Numbered from the stretch's first letter, positions 27,715-37,736 are shown. The stretch: 64,000 nt of DNA from CAVPDG01 sp963702535 (GCA_963702535.1 CAVPDG010000013.1:1-64000), one strand, 5' to 3'. Notes: a model not told the origin generated them from the letters alone. Program-made: numbers and translations.

Positions 27715-27748
27715 AACTCCCCTCCTCCGCCTGCGGGGGAGGGGAGGT
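27715..27748 (+). terminator. Hairpin between binding-protein and permease genes
   Basis: CTCCCCTCCTCCGC pairs with GCGGGGGAGGGGAG across a 3-4 base loop, with one mismatch or bulge. No T-run follows. Such stems often stabilise the receptor mRNA or cut read-through so that the receptor is made in excess over the permeases. Confidence 0.5.
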
Positions 27749-27804
27749 TCCCATCTGGTACACTTGACCTTGAAAATCTAATCTGAGAGAAGCCCGGAGG
27801 TGCA

Positions 27805-28779
27805 ATGGAGACGCAATTAGCAGCGCCAACTCGCTCGAAACGGTCCCAACGCTCAGAAAATACCGCTATCGAAGGGCGCAACCGGTGGGTGTGGATTGCG
27901 TTTCTGATACCAGCCCTGGCGATCTATATCCTCTTCATGGCTTTGCCCTTGCTGGGCTCCATCCGACTGAGCCTTTACACCGGTGAGGGTATCGTCCCGA
28001 AAACCTTTGTTGGGTTGGCAAATTTCCAGGCGCTCATCTCCCATCCTATCTGGTCCGCTCGCCTGGCAAATGCGCTACGCAATACATTTGTCTTATTCTT
28101 GATCCATATGGGGGTGCAGAACACGCTCGGGCTGCTGTTTGCAGTGCTTCTCACCAATAAGATCCGCGGCCGCAGCATCTACCGCACCATCATCTTCTTA
28201 CCCGCCACGCTCTCGGTTTTGGTGATTGGCTTTTTGTGGCGGCTCATCCTGAACCCCCAGTGGGGGGCGCTCCCCTTGCTGCTCAAAGCAGTCGGGCTGA
28301 AAGCCCTGGTGCATCCCTGGCTCGGGGATGAGCGCTACGCGCTGATCGTGATCTCGTTGGTTTCCTGTTGGCAGTGGGTGGGTCTTCCGACGATGATGTA
28401 CCTGGCTGCCTTGCTTGGCATCCCCGAGGAGTACGATGAGGCTGCCCGAGTGGATGGCGCTTCAACCTGGAAGACCTTCTGGCTGATCAAGTTCCCCCTG
28501 CTAATACCCATCATTGGGATTGTATCCGTCCTGACCTTCATCGGCAACTTTAGCGCTTTCGATATCGTGTATGCTATGGCTACGGCGCGCGGCGACCCGG
28601 ATGGCTCGACCGATATCATGGGCTCCATGTTCTACCGTACCGGTATCGGTGGAGAGGTGCTGAGCGGTCACATGGACGCCGGCATGGGCGCTGCGATTGC
28701 TGTGGTGATCTTCATTGTCCTCCTGGTCGGAGTCTTTGCCTGGCTTTACCTCTCCCGCCGGCAAGAGTACGAGATATAA
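27805..28779 (+). CDS. Sugar ABC transporter permease, MalF/UgpA type
   Basis: 324 residues with six membrane helices after a short polar N-terminus (RNRWVWIAFLIPALAIYILFM). The EAA loop that contacts the ATPase reads EYDEAARVDGASTWKTFWLI. A CGGAGGTGC ribosome site sits before the ATG. Paired with the permease at 28791, 11 bases downstream. Confidence 0.88.
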   Translation: METQLAAPTRSKRSQRSENTAIEGRNRWVWIAFLIPALAIYILFMALPLLGSIRLSLYTGEGIVPKTFVGLANFQALISHPIWSARLANALRNTFVLFLIHMGVQNTLGLLFAVLLTNKIRGRSIYRTIIFLPATLSVLVIGFLWRLILNPQWGALPLLLKAVGLKALVHPWLGDERYALIVISLVSCWQWVGLPTMMYLAALLGIPEEYDEAARVDGASTWKTFWLIKFPLLIPIIGIVSVLTFIGNFSAFDIVYAMATARGDPDGSTDIMGSMFYRTGIGGEVLSGHMDAGMGAAIAVVIFIVLLVGVFAWLYLSRRQEYEI

Positions 28780-28790
28780 GGGGGAATGCG

Positions 28791-29621
28791 ATGAAACGTA
28801 AATCGAAATTCTCCAACCTGGGTAGCTACATCATCCTGACCTTCTGGTCGCTTGTGGTCCTGTTCCCGCTTTGGACGATGATCGTGAACTCGTTCAAACC
28901 CAAGCGCGATATCTTCCGTGATCCGTTTGGCTTGCCCAAGACCTGGACGCTCGAGGGTTACCAGAATGCGTTGAGCGCCGGGCGTTTTGACCTGTATTTT
29001 CGCAACAGTCTGATCGTTACGGTTGTATCCATCGCATTAATCTTGTTCCTGGGCTCGCTGGCGGCTTATGCACTGGCGCGCTGGAAGAGCCGGTTCTCAA
29101 ACGTGATCTACATTTTTTTCATTCTCGGTTTGTTGATCCCCATCCGCCTGGGCACGATCAGTATCATTCAGATTGTAAAAACCTTGGGCTTGAACGATAC
29201 ACTGGCGGGCCTAATCCCAATTTATGTGGCGATGGGTATTCCCATTGCCGTACTGGTGATCACTGCGTTTATTCGCAATTTGCCCAAGGATCTGATCGAT
29301 GCTGCCAGCATCGATGGCGCCTCGGAATGGCAGATCTATAGCACGATCATCGTGCCGCTGGTGCGCCCTGCGCTGGCGACGGTCGCCATCTTCAACCTGA
29401 TCCCGGTCTGGAATGACTTTTGGTTCCCGTTGATCCTTGTGAATCAAGAGGCGGCGCGTACCGTGCCGCTGGGTGTCTCATTGCTCTTTGGGCAGTACCA
29501 GACCAACTGGAACAACATCCTGAGCGCCCTATCCCTGGCCTCCCTGCCCATCATCATCCTTTACCTTTTGATGGCAAGCCAGTTCATTAAAGGCTTGACT
29601 GCGGGAGCCGTTAAGGGATAA
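28791..29621 (+). CDS. Sugar ABC transporter permease, MalG/UgpE type
   Basis: 276 residues, six helices. The EAA loop reads DLIDAASIDGASEWQIYSTI. The N-terminal TFWSLVVLFPLWTMIVNSFKP is typical of the MalG-like subunit. GGGGGAA precedes the ATG. Confidence 0.88.
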   Translation: MKRKSKFSNLGSYIILTFWSLVVLFPLWTMIVNSFKPKRDIFRDPFGLPKTWTLEGYQNALSAGRFDLYFRNSLIVTVVSIALILFLGSLAAYALARWKSRFSNVIYIFFILGLLIPIRLGTISIIQIVKTLGLNDTLAGLIPIYVAMGIPIAVLVITAFIRNLPKDLIDAASIDGASEWQIYSTIIVPLVRPALATVAIFNLIPVWNDFWFPLILVNQEAARTVPLGVSLLFGQYQTNWNNILSALSLASLPIIILYLLMASQFIKGLTAGAVKG

Positions 29622-29693
29622 GACTGCCTCTAAACCATCTTGCTTTAAACATCCGTTCGCTCCGGCAATACCGGTATTTAAGGAGTTACCTCC

Positions 29694-30872
29694 ATGAATG
29701 GACAGGAAAGGATCGCTTTGACAATGCGGCACCGCGAGCCCGACCGTGTGCCCGTGATGTGCCAGCTAGCCTTTGGACATTACTGCCTCAATACGGATTA
29801 TGCTCCCCACGAGCTGTGGTACACCAGTGAAGCGATGGCGGATGCGTTCATCCAGATGCAGCGGCGCTACCGTTTCGATGGCATCTTGATCAATGTCCCC
29901 GGGCGTCCTGATCGTTACCTGGATCTCATCGATAAAATCGAAAAAAACGAGGATGGTGAACAAATCACCTGGAAAAATGGGGATGTCACCTTCAGCCCCT
30001 GGGACGATAATCCTTACCTGGTTTCCATAGCAGGCGGCAGACCCGATCGGGTGGATTTTTCCAGCTTCGATCCGGAACACATGGAAGACCTGGATGATTA
30101 CTACGGGTATTTATGGAACACCTCCCATATCCAGAGCCAACCCGGCAAGATCGACAAGGATGTATTGCATACGGTGCCCGACTATTACTACAAGGTCATC
30201 GACCTGGTGAAGGCAGGCGTCGGCGATGAGGTATCCATCCATGGCGAGGTGTTTTCCCCATTTACACACTTCATGGAAATATTGGGTTATGAGATGGCAT
30301 TGATGGCTTTGATTGCTGATCCGGGAAAATCGCATGCCACGCTGCAGCGCCTGACTTCCGGGGTGGTTGTCTGGGCACTGGCGCAAATCGCCCGCGGCGT
30401 GGACGCCATCCTGATCTCGTCAGCCTTTGCTGGCGCGCCGCTGATCTCGCGCAGTCACTATGCCGAGTTTGTCCAGCCCTATGAGCGGATTGTTACCGAT
30501 GCCGTCAAATCTGCTGGCGTGCCGGTATACACACATACTTGCGGCAGCATCGGCGACCGGCTGGATCTGATGGAAGGCAGCGGCACCCTGGGCATCGATA
30601 CACTCGATCCGCCGCCCCTTGGGAACGGTGATCTGGAGGCTGCCAAGCGTGATTATGGCGAGCGCCTGTTCTTCAAAGGTAATATGAACTCCGTGGCATT
30701 GCTGGCGTACAAAACCGAAGAGCAGGTGATAGCCGAAGCCTCCGAGAAAATCCATTTTGGCAAGCCGGGAGCGGGGTACATCCTCAGCTCGGCATGCTCT
30801 GTGGCGCCGCGCGTGCAGCCCTGGAAGCTGGAGCTACTCACCCCACTGGCTGAGAAGATAGGGAGATATTGA
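29694..30872 (+). CDS. UroD/methyltransferase-like (MtaA-CmuA superfamily) protein, first of a pair
   Basis: 392 residues of the uroporphyrinogen-decarboxylase fold. It starts MNGQERIALTMRHREPDRVPV, the usual opening of UroD-like non-haem members. A probable zinc site is formed by His281 and Cys283 (YTHTCGSIGD) with Cys368 (SSACSVAP), the HxC...C arrangement of cobamide-dependent methyltransferases such as MtaA. True UroD lacks these. This suggests methyl transfer or demethylation rather than haem synthesis. No corrinoid protein is encoded here, so the methyl partner is unknown. It is the fourth gene of the sugar-uptake operon; GGAGTTACC is upstream. The next gene is a close paralogue beginning 1 base after this stop. 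Confidence 0.78.
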   Translation: MNGQERIALTMRHREPDRVPVMCQLAFGHYCLNTDYAPHELWYTSEAMADAFIQMQRRYRFDGILINVPGRPDRYLDLIDKIEKNEDGEQITWKNGDVTFSPWDDNPYLVSIAGGRPDRVDFSSFDPEHMEDLDDYYGYLWNTSHIQSQPGKIDKDVLHTVPDYYYKVIDLVKAGVGDEVSIHGEVFSPFTHFMEILGYEMALMALIADPGKSHATLQRLTSGVVVWALAQIARGVDAILISSAFAGAPLISRSHYAEFVQPYERIVTDAVKSAGVPVYTHTCGSIGDRLDLMEGSGTLGIDTLDPPPLGNGDLEAAKRDYGERLFFKGNMNSVALLAYKTEEQVIAEASEKIHFGKPGAGYILSSACSVAPRVQPWKLELLTPLAEKIGRY

Positions 30873-30873
30873 T

Positions 30874-32070
30874 ATGAACGGGCGTGAGCGCATTCGTCTC
30901 ACCATGAACCACCAGGAGCCGGATCGGGTGCCGGTGATGTGCCAGCTCTCCTTGGGACATTACAACCTGAACGGCGGCTACAAACCGCATGAGATCTGGT
31001 ATGAGACCGAGGCGTTCGCCGATGCATCCATCAAGCTGGCGAAACGCTACAACTTCGATGGCAACCTGGTTGTGCTGGTCGGGCGTCCCCCCAATTACCT
31101 GGATGAGAACGTTGCTTCCATCCGTGAGGATGATGACGGTGAGTGGATCACCTGGCGTAACGGCGACCGGACGTTCCTGCCCTGGGACGACATGGCGCAT
31201 TTCTACCCGGCAGACGAGAGCAAGCCTGAGCGGGCTGATTTCTACAGCTTCAACCCTGAGGTTGATCTGAACCATATTGATGACTATGTGGGTCATACCT
31301 GGAATGTGCTCTACCACATGCAGGAGATCCCGGGGAAAGAAAATCCAGGACTCTTCACAAATTGCCCGATCCCGGAATACTCCTTCCGGTTTTTTGATAT
31401 CGTCAAAGCCGCGATTGGCAATGAGATTTCAATCCATGGCTCGATTTACTCACCCTTGACCCATTACTTCGAGCTATTCGGTTATGAGCAGGCGCTCACC
31501 AGCTTCCTGGAAGACCCCGGCAAGGTTCACGCCGTACTGGACCGTTTGACGGAGCATGTCATCGTCTATGCCCTTGCGCTGGTCAAACGCGGCGCGGATG
31601 CGATCGACCAGTCTTCCGCCTTCGTGGGTGCGCCATTCCTCTCGCGCAAGATGTATAGCGAGTTCGTTGTGCCTTATGAGAAGCGCGTCAATACTGCCAT
31701 CAAAGCGGCTGGTTGTCCGGTCTATACCCATACCTGCGGCAGGATCGGCGACCGCCTGGACTTGATGGAAGCTACCGGGCTTTCGGGTATCGACACCCTC
31801 GACCCACCTCCCTTGGGCAATGGAGACCTGGAGACCGCCAAGCGCGACTACGGAGAGCGCATCTTCTTCAAAGGGAATATGAACTCGGTCGCGCTGCTGG
31901 CGTATAAGACCCGGGAAGAGGTGATCGAGGAAGCCAGCAGCCGCATCCGCATCGGCAAGCCAGGCGCGGGCTACATCCTCAGCACCGCTTGCTCCGTCGC
32001 GCCGCGCGTGGAGCCCTGGAAGGTGGAGATGTTTGCACCGCTTGCTGAAGAGCTGGGGCGCTATGACTAG
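30874..32070 (+). CDS. UroD/methyltransferase-like protein, second of a tandem pair
   Basis: 398 residues, clearly duplicated from the preceding gene: MNGRERIRLTMNHQEPDRVPV opens it, and the segment GIDTLDPPPLGNGDLE ... RDYGER(L/I)FFKGNMNSVALLAYKT is nearly unchanged. The HxC...C site is kept (His286, Cys288, Cys373). The middle region (residues 90-210) differs more, including a longer insertion around the active-site mouth, so the two probably act on different substrates or form a heterodimer. One base separates it from the first copy (TGATATG), which implies coupled translation. Confidence 0.78.
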   Translation: MNGRERIRLTMNHQEPDRVPVMCQLSLGHYNLNGGYKPHEIWYETEAFADASIKLAKRYNFDGNLVVLVGRPPNYLDENVASIREDDDGEWITWRNGDRTFLPWDDMAHFYPADESKPERADFYSFNPEVDLNHIDDYVGHTWNVLYHMQEIPGKENPGLFTNCPIPEYSFRFFDIVKAAIGNEISIHGSIYSPLTHYFELFGYEQALTSFLEDPGKVHAVLDRLTEHVIVYALALVKRGADAIDQSSAFVGAPFLSRKMYSEFVVPYEKRVNTAIKAAGCPVYTHTCGRIGDRLDLMEATGLSGIDTLDPPPLGNGDLETAKRDYGERIFFKGNMNSVALLAYKTREEVIEEASSRIRIGKPGAGYILSTACSVAPRVEPWKVEMFAPLAEELGRYD

Positions 32071-32103
32071 CATGCCAGGCGGGGGCGAGAGGCGTTCCCT
32101 TTG

Positions 32104-33491
32104 ATGCGAGTTGGGGTAGGAGTTGCGGAAATCACTCCGGCGGTAGGCGTACCGCTGAGTGGTTTTATTGCCCGGGAGAACCGCCCTTCCACTCACGTAG
32201 ATAGCGCCCTGCACGTGCGCGCCCTGGTGTTGCAACAAGCTGGCGAGATTCACGCCCTGCTCAATGTTGATTTGCTCGGGCTGGATGCTCGCCTGGCAGA
32301 GCTGATCACCGGCGCCCTGGAGCGAGAGATCGGTGCGGGGCGCTACCTTTTGACCGCTACCCACACGCACAGCGGTCCTGTGCTGGGTCTCCTGGTGGGA
32401 GAAACGCCGCCTGCGCCGGATTACCTGCATCTCCTGGTGCAGCGCTCCGTCTCTGCGGTTCGCCTCGCACATGGCTAACCTGCAGCCGGCGCGCCTGCTG
32501 TGGGGTGAAGTTCCTCTGCCTGGGCTGACTTATAACCGCCGTGCATTGCTGGTGGATGGGCGTGTCTCTATCATGCCCGAGCCGGATCTCCCCGTTATCC
32601 AGCGGGGTCCCCTGGATGAGCGTATGGCGCTGCTGGTATGGCAAAGTGTGCAGGGCAAGAACATCGCAGCTCTTGCCCATTATGCCTGCCACGGGGTAGC
32701 CGTCCTCTCTCAAGGCATTGGCAGCGACATTCCCGGAGCGCTGGCAGAAGCAATTGGGTTACGCCTGGGAGCGCCGTGCCTGTTCCTGCAGGCGGCGGCG
32801 GGCGATGTCAACCCGACGACGGTCACTGCCAGCCGGAGCGAGATGTTGACCTGGGTGGAGCGCGCCTTGCAATCGCTCTCCGGATTGAAAGACAGCCTTC
32901 AAGCGCTGGAGGATATCGATTTTCAATCTGCTGAGAGCTGGGTCGATCTACCCTATGCACCACTTCCGAAAGAAGAACAAGCACAAAAGCAGTTGAGCGA
33001 TCTGTTGCGCATAGCAGATGGGGATGTGAGCTTCTCCCGATGTGCAGGAAGCGGTAGCGGCGTTCAAGAATACCATGAACATGCCGCCCGACGCCATTCT
33101 TGACCCCAGGCAGTCGCGTTTTGTCGCCCTGGCGCTGGCGGAGGCTGCGCAACGCACGCTGGCAGCCATCCAGGTGGGGGGAGCACAGTCATCACAAAAG
33201 CTGCACCTGGCAGCGTGGCGCTTGGGGAATTTGCGCTTGCTGTTCCTGGGTTGCGAAGCGCTGGCAGTCACCGGGATGCGCTTGCAAGGATTACGCCCCA
33301 ACCTCAGGATATTCCCGGTCACCTACCTGGCGCCGTTGCTGGGATACTTGCCGGATCAGGAAGCGTTGCGGTTGGGCGGTTACGAGGTCAGCGAGGCGTG
33401 GCGATTTTATGGCCATCCCGCCCCCTTTGCCGAAGACAGCGAGGCGCGCGCATTGGCGGCTGCAGATGACCTGTTGGCAAATTTAGATTGA
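32104..33491 (+). CDS. Neutral/alkaline ceramidase-like hydrolase (frame broken)
   Basis: About 460 residues. The opening VGVGVAEITPAVGVPLSGF is the signature of the neutral ceramidase N-terminal domain. TATHTHSGPV carries the zinc-binding HxHSG. After a change near 32470, LAHYACHGVAV and FLQAAAGDVNP follow (both conserved in the family). After a change near 33040 the C-terminal part continues to 33491. No signal peptide is present, unlike secreted ceramidases, so it acts in the cytoplasm on something imported. Short copies beside sugar ABC importers are common in this family and are unlikely to cleave ceramide; an amide or ester bond of an imported glycoconjugate is more plausible. Confidence 0.72.
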
Positions 33492-33536
33492 AGCGATTGG
33501 CTTACTCTATCTAAACTGGAGCGAGGAGGTTCCACT

Positions 33537-34529
33537 ATGGTACGTGTTGGGGTAATCGGAGCAGGCTTTATGGGCAAAACACACGCTGCGGCGTACGCCC
33601 GCATTGCGGGGGTAGAGGTCGCTGCGGTTGTGGACGCTGAGCTTGAGCGGGCGAAGCAATTGGCAGCCGAAGTGGGTGGGGCGGCATTCAGCGATGATTC
33701 CGCGCTGATCTCCGATCCCGGCGTAGACGTGATCGACGTCTGCCTGCCAACGCCGCTGCATCCGGCGACAGCTATCCGCAGCCTGCAAGCAGGCAAGCAC
33801 GTAGTGATGGAGAAGCCCCTGGCGCTCAGCCTGCCGGAGGCGGATGCTATGCTCGAAGCTGCGCGTACCACGGGAAAATTTCTGATGGTAGCGCATGTGA
33901 TCCGTTTTTGGCCCGAGTATATTGCCATTCAGAAGCTCGTGGAGAGCGGCAGGATCGGCAAGCCGCGGCTGGCGACGGCATACCGCCTGTCGAATATGCC
34001 GCAATGGGCGGATTGGTTTCGCAATCCAGCCGCCTTCGGTGGCGCGGTGCTCGACTTGCACATCCACGACCTGGATTTTATGAACCTGCTCTTTGGCAAA
34101 CCGCAGCATGTCACCGCTATCGGCATGCAGCATGAGACGGGCGGCTGGAATCACGTGGTTAGCCAGGTTGTCTATGCGGCTGGCAGCGCCTCGGTTGAAG
34201 CCAGTTGTATGCTGCCTCAGGATTACCCCTTCACTGCCGGGCTCAAGCTGGTGTGTGAGCGCGGTGTGATCGAGTACCACTTTCGCGCAGGTGGGGCGAG
34301 CTTTGAGCAAGGGAAACCGGTGTCTTACCTGTTGCTGCACGAAGATGGCAATCCCAGCCAGCCGATCCCCTTTGACGCTGGGGATGGTTATACCAACGAG
34401 CTGGCGTACTTCATGGAATGCGTCCGGAAGGATTCGCCGCCCAGTCTCGTCACGCCGCAGGACGCCCGGCTGGCGGTGCAGACGGCGTTAGCGAGCCGGC
34501 AGTCATTGGAGCAGGGACAAACGATTTAA
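33537..34529 (+). CDS. Gfo/Idh/MocA-family NAD(P)-dependent dehydrogenase
   Basis: 330 residues, intact. N-terminal Rossmann fold VGVIGAGFMGKTHAAAY (GxGxxG), then catalytic MEKPLAL (EKP), and the C-terminal substrate domain with GGAVLDLHIHDLDFMNLLFG (HxxD). These enzymes oxidise hydroxyls of sugars, inositols or glycosides. AGGAGGTTCCACT precedes the ATG. It is the last gene of the operon; a strong hairpin follows. Confidence 0.88.
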   Translation: MVRVGVIGAGFMGKTHAAAYARIAGVEVAAVVDAELERAKQLAAEVGGAAFSDDSALISDPGVDVIDVCLPTPLHPATAIRSLQAGKHVVMEKPLALSLPEADAMLEAARTTGKFLMVAHVIRFWPEYIAIQKLVESGRIGKPRLATAYRLSNMPQWADWFRNPAAFGGAVLDLHIHDLDFMNLLFGKPQHVTAIGMQHETGGWNHVVSQVVYAAGSASVEASCMLPQDYPFTAGLKLVCERGVIEYHFRAGGASFEQGKPVSYLLLHEDGNPSQPIPFDAGDGYTNELAYFMECVRKDSPPSLVTPQDARLAVQTALASRQSLEQGQTI

Positions 34530-34568
34530 TTCGATTAGGTGTTAGATGCCAGTTGGCAAAGGGTCGTA

Positions 34569-34608
34569 CAACAAGGACAGGCAGCCTCCGATCCGCCTGT
34601 CCTTGTTG
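34569..34608. terminator. 14-bp perfect inverted repeat, bidirectional terminator
   Basis: CAACAAGGACAGGC (34569-34582), 12-base loop, GCCTGTCCTTGTTG (34595-34608). It lies between the dehydrogenase and the convergent anti-sigma gene. The outer AACAA/TTGTT ends give a short T-run in each direction. Confidence 0.65.
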
Positions 34609-34618
34609 CCGGTAAGGG

Positions 34619-37173
34619 TTAGGGATTAGACAGGTATTCGTCCTGTAACGCCTGCACCTGCACCTCGAAGGGACGACCGTCTTCGAAAGTACCAGTAAAG
34701 CGCCAGATGGGCTGGACGTACAGCCACGGCGCCTGCGCCGGGTCGTTGACGCGCTCGATACCGCCGCACTGCTGTAACGATCGCCGCTGCATAAGCCAGC
34801 TCTACTTTGGTCACCGTTCCCAACTCCTTGCAGTGCAGCTGCAGCATTCTGCATCTGCCACTGCACCGCGCTCATCGTAAACGCTCATGCTCTGATCCGG
34901 GAAGTTGATCACCTCGCCCGGTTGAGCGATCGAGCCAGCCAGCTCGGTGATCACCGGGTAGCCGCCAAAGGATTTGCCCGGCTCCGCCAGGCCCTGGATG
35001 ACGACGCTATCGCCTTCACGACCGATGGCGGCATCTTTCCCGTATTGCAGCGATCCACTGAGCACGTATTGCTTGGCCGTCTTCTGTGGTCAGGAGCAAC
35101 ACTTCTTTACCCTCGAGCGTGACTGCTTGCCATGTCCCTTGCCAGGTTTCGGGGCGCAATCCGGGGTATACCTCTTCGTAGCGCTCGATCTGGATGATCG
35201 GGGTATCCGCCACTGCATCGACGCCGTCGACCTTGCCCCACATCTTCACCGGCAATTCATAAAGCTGGGAGAGACTCTCCAGCTGTGAGCTTTCCAGTCG
35301 GACCTGCCAGTATTGCCCGAAGCCGCCGTAATTGTCCCACGGATCGCTGCGCAGGTAAACCTCCAGCGCCTGGGTGCCATCTTTGTAGATATGCTGGTAA
35401 GCCAGGATGATATCCGCTGGCAGCCTCGACGTTCTGGCCCTGCTGGAATGGGCTGGGAGGAATGAACGTCGTGGGTGTGGGCTCTGCTGGCTGGCTGTTA
35501 CCCTGCGGCTGTAGACTCAGAAAGATCCCGCCTCCCATCGAATCTCCGCCACCCCCACCCCCGCCCCCCGCGCAGGCATCCAGCATGCCGTATCCGCCAT
35601 CCAGGTACTGGTTGTTATCGATGGTTGACCAGTTAAAGGTCGCTCCATCCGGGGAGACGCCGCGGGCGTTGGCGCTCATGCCATCCTCAAGGGCAGCCGG
35701 CGCATCCAGGAGTTGGTAGCGTCCCTGGTCGGTTACCAGGTAGGCTTGCTCTCCCTGGCGCTCGATTTTGCCGTTTGGCAGCAGATCTTCGTAGGGTGAA
35801 GTTTCCCAGCCTTCGATCTGGAAGGTCAGGCGTCCTTGGTCATCTGGGTTGATCTGACCCCAGGCGTGTAGGAAGTCATACGGGGAGGCTTGGGCTGCAA
35901 AGGCGGCGGCTTGCTCGCCGGCAACGTGCCAATTCCCCAAGAAGCTGACCGCCGGCTCGCCAGGGTTGAGCGGTTGCAATATCCAGGGATAGCCGTACAG
36001 GTCGATACGCTCGCCGCGTCGGGTAGCTGCGCTGCCAGATGCGGTAGTCATTTGCCTTTTCAGGAGGGTTGACCACGTAACGATAACCGGTGGGGTCGGC
36101 TTTGTTCAGGAAAATCTGCCAGGCTTCGGTTGCGCTGCGGATGGGCAGCTCCAGCAGCGGTCTGAATGAGCGCTCGGCGTAGTGCGCCTCCACCACGTTG
36201 CCATCCGGAGCGACAAAGGCTTCCATATCGACCAGGCTGGGCGAGACACCGATGCCGTAGAGCAGCGGGTGACCATCCAGCAGGCGCACCAGGTGCACAC
36301 CGCTATTCGTCCCGAAGGCTGGCTCGCTGCGAAACTGCTCAGGCAGCATTCCAAGCCTTCGAAGAAGGCCGTGACGATCTCTTCTGCCCGGTCGAAGGAG
36401 AGCGGCGGCTGTCCCTGGGTAGCCTCGGAAGTGCCATAGCGGGTGTAATCGAAGGTAATTCACCAGCGCCGGCGAGTTGTAGGCAAAGGTCAGGATGCGG
36501 AAGCCATCCGACACGTGGTAAACCGGATCAGAGCCTTCGCCGGGGCTTTGCGAGACCGCACCTCCGCTGATGAAGCGGCTGGCAGCCTGGGCGATGTTTT
36601 CGGGGCTGGCTGTCTCCGGGTAATCCTGGGCGTAGAGCAGCACCTGTCCAGGCGCTTCTGGCAGTTGGGCGGGCAGGATGAAGCGGGCGTTCGGGAAAAC
36701 CAGGCTGCTTTCACTCCTAGCTGGGGATGGCAGGCGGGGTAGTCATCGCCGCCGTCGGGTTGGGATTGGGTGAGACGGCCGGTGTGGGTGTGTGGGCGGG
36801 AACAGCGGTCTGCCCGGCGGTGATGGGCTGCTGCGGGGCGGTATTGCGGATCGCCCAGCTGATGGCAAAGACAAATAGGGCTGCCACGGCAAGCCATGCC
36901 GCGGTGCGGAAAATGCTTCTGGTCATTTGATCTCTCCTGGAACGCGCCTGGATGCCCTCTAATGGCGTGCTCGGCAGCACTGTCTCGGAGGTCTCCGGGT
37001 AGCGGGATTGGAGGCTGTGGCGCAGGTGGGCTTCGAGGTCGGACAGATTTTGCGCATAGAGGCGGCACGCCGGGCAGGCTGCGATGTGCTCTCGCATCAT
37101 CGCCGATACCCGCCTCGTCCAGCCTGCCGTCTGCCGCGGCTTCGATCAGCGCTCTGACTTCCTCATGCTCCAT
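34619..37173 (-). CDS. Anti-sigma factor with very large extracytoplasmic domain (frame broken)
   Basis: About 850 residues pieced from several frames. N-terminus MEHEEVRALIEAAADGRL, then the zinc anti-sigma motif HIAACPAC (HxxxCxxC), one membrane helix (RTAAWLAVAALFVFAISWAI), and a Thr-Pro-rich stalk. A long exported region follows with the landmarks NARFILPAQLPEAPG, GVHLVRLLDGHPLLYGIGVS, GYPWILQPLNPGEPAVSFLG, a run of nine Gly after DACA, and a last part with ERYEEVYPGLRPETW and GIERVNDPAQAP, ending EYLSNP. Frame changes occur about seven times (near 37110, 36725, 36430, 36030, 35430, 35070 and 34800). Its start overlaps the sigma gene by 11 bases. The ectodomain is probably the envelope sensor; its family is not recognised. 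Confidence 0.62.
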
Positions 37174-37736
37174 CTGCCACCTCCTCCGGAACCCCCAACC
37201 ACTCTTGCAGTCGCTGGCGCGCGTAGAACAATCGTGAGTGCACCGTCCCCTGGCTGATATCGAGGGCAGCAGCGATCTCGGCGGTGCTCAATTCATGCAC
37301 GTAACGCAGGATCACCACCAGCCGGTGCTTGTCATCCAGCGCATCCACCGCTTGCCAAAGCTGCCGGTCTGCCTCGCGCTGCACGGTAAGCGTCTCGGGA
37401 GAAGGCAGCGCCGGGCGCGCCAGGTGCAGGCTTTGCAGCGTCGCCGCTAAAGCCCGGCGCGCTTTGCGCTTGCGCAGCCGGCCGCGGCAGGTGTTGATGG
37501 CGATGCTGGTCAGCCAGGTTTTGGACCTCAGCCTGCCCACGGAAGGAGGCCAGCCCGCGGTTAGCGGCAATGAAAACCTCCTGGGCGGCGTCATCCGCCT
37601 CGTCCGGGTCATCGAGGATCGAGAGCGCCAGCCGGCGTATGTAGGCGTAGTGCGTGCTCACCAGGCTTTCGATGTCCGCCGTCAAAGGGTTGCCTGCCAG
37701 AGAGAGGATGGTTGCATGCGCTTCATGGTTGGGCAT
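37163..37736 (-). CDS. ECF-type RNA polymerase sigma factor (one frame change)
   Basis: About 190 residues. Region 2 reads HYAYIRRLALSILDDPDEADDAAQEVFI. After a frame change near 37525 come WLTSIAINTCRGRLRKRKARR (end of region 2/linker) and region 4, VILRYVHELSTAEIAAALDISQGTVHSRLFYARQRL. The stop at 37163 overlaps the anti-sigma start by 11 bases, the standard coupling for a sigma/anti-sigma pair. The promoter is probably in the 120-base divergent gap shared with the GntR-LacI gene. Confidence 0.85.

Noticed and set aside
26714..27829. 371-codon minus-strand frame opposite the sugar-binding protein
   Set aside because: The plus strand encodes an intact family-1 binding protein with lipobox and ribosome site; the minus frame has none.
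29694..32070. Haem-biosynthesis role (hemE) for the UroD-like pair
   Set aside because: They carry the HxC...C zinc site of methyltransferases, are duplicated, and lie in a sugar operon without other haem genes.
31474..32472. 332-codon minus-strand frame opposite the second UroD-like gene
   Set aside because: The antisense of the paralogue gives a similar frame simply because the sense genes are duplicated; no ribosome site.
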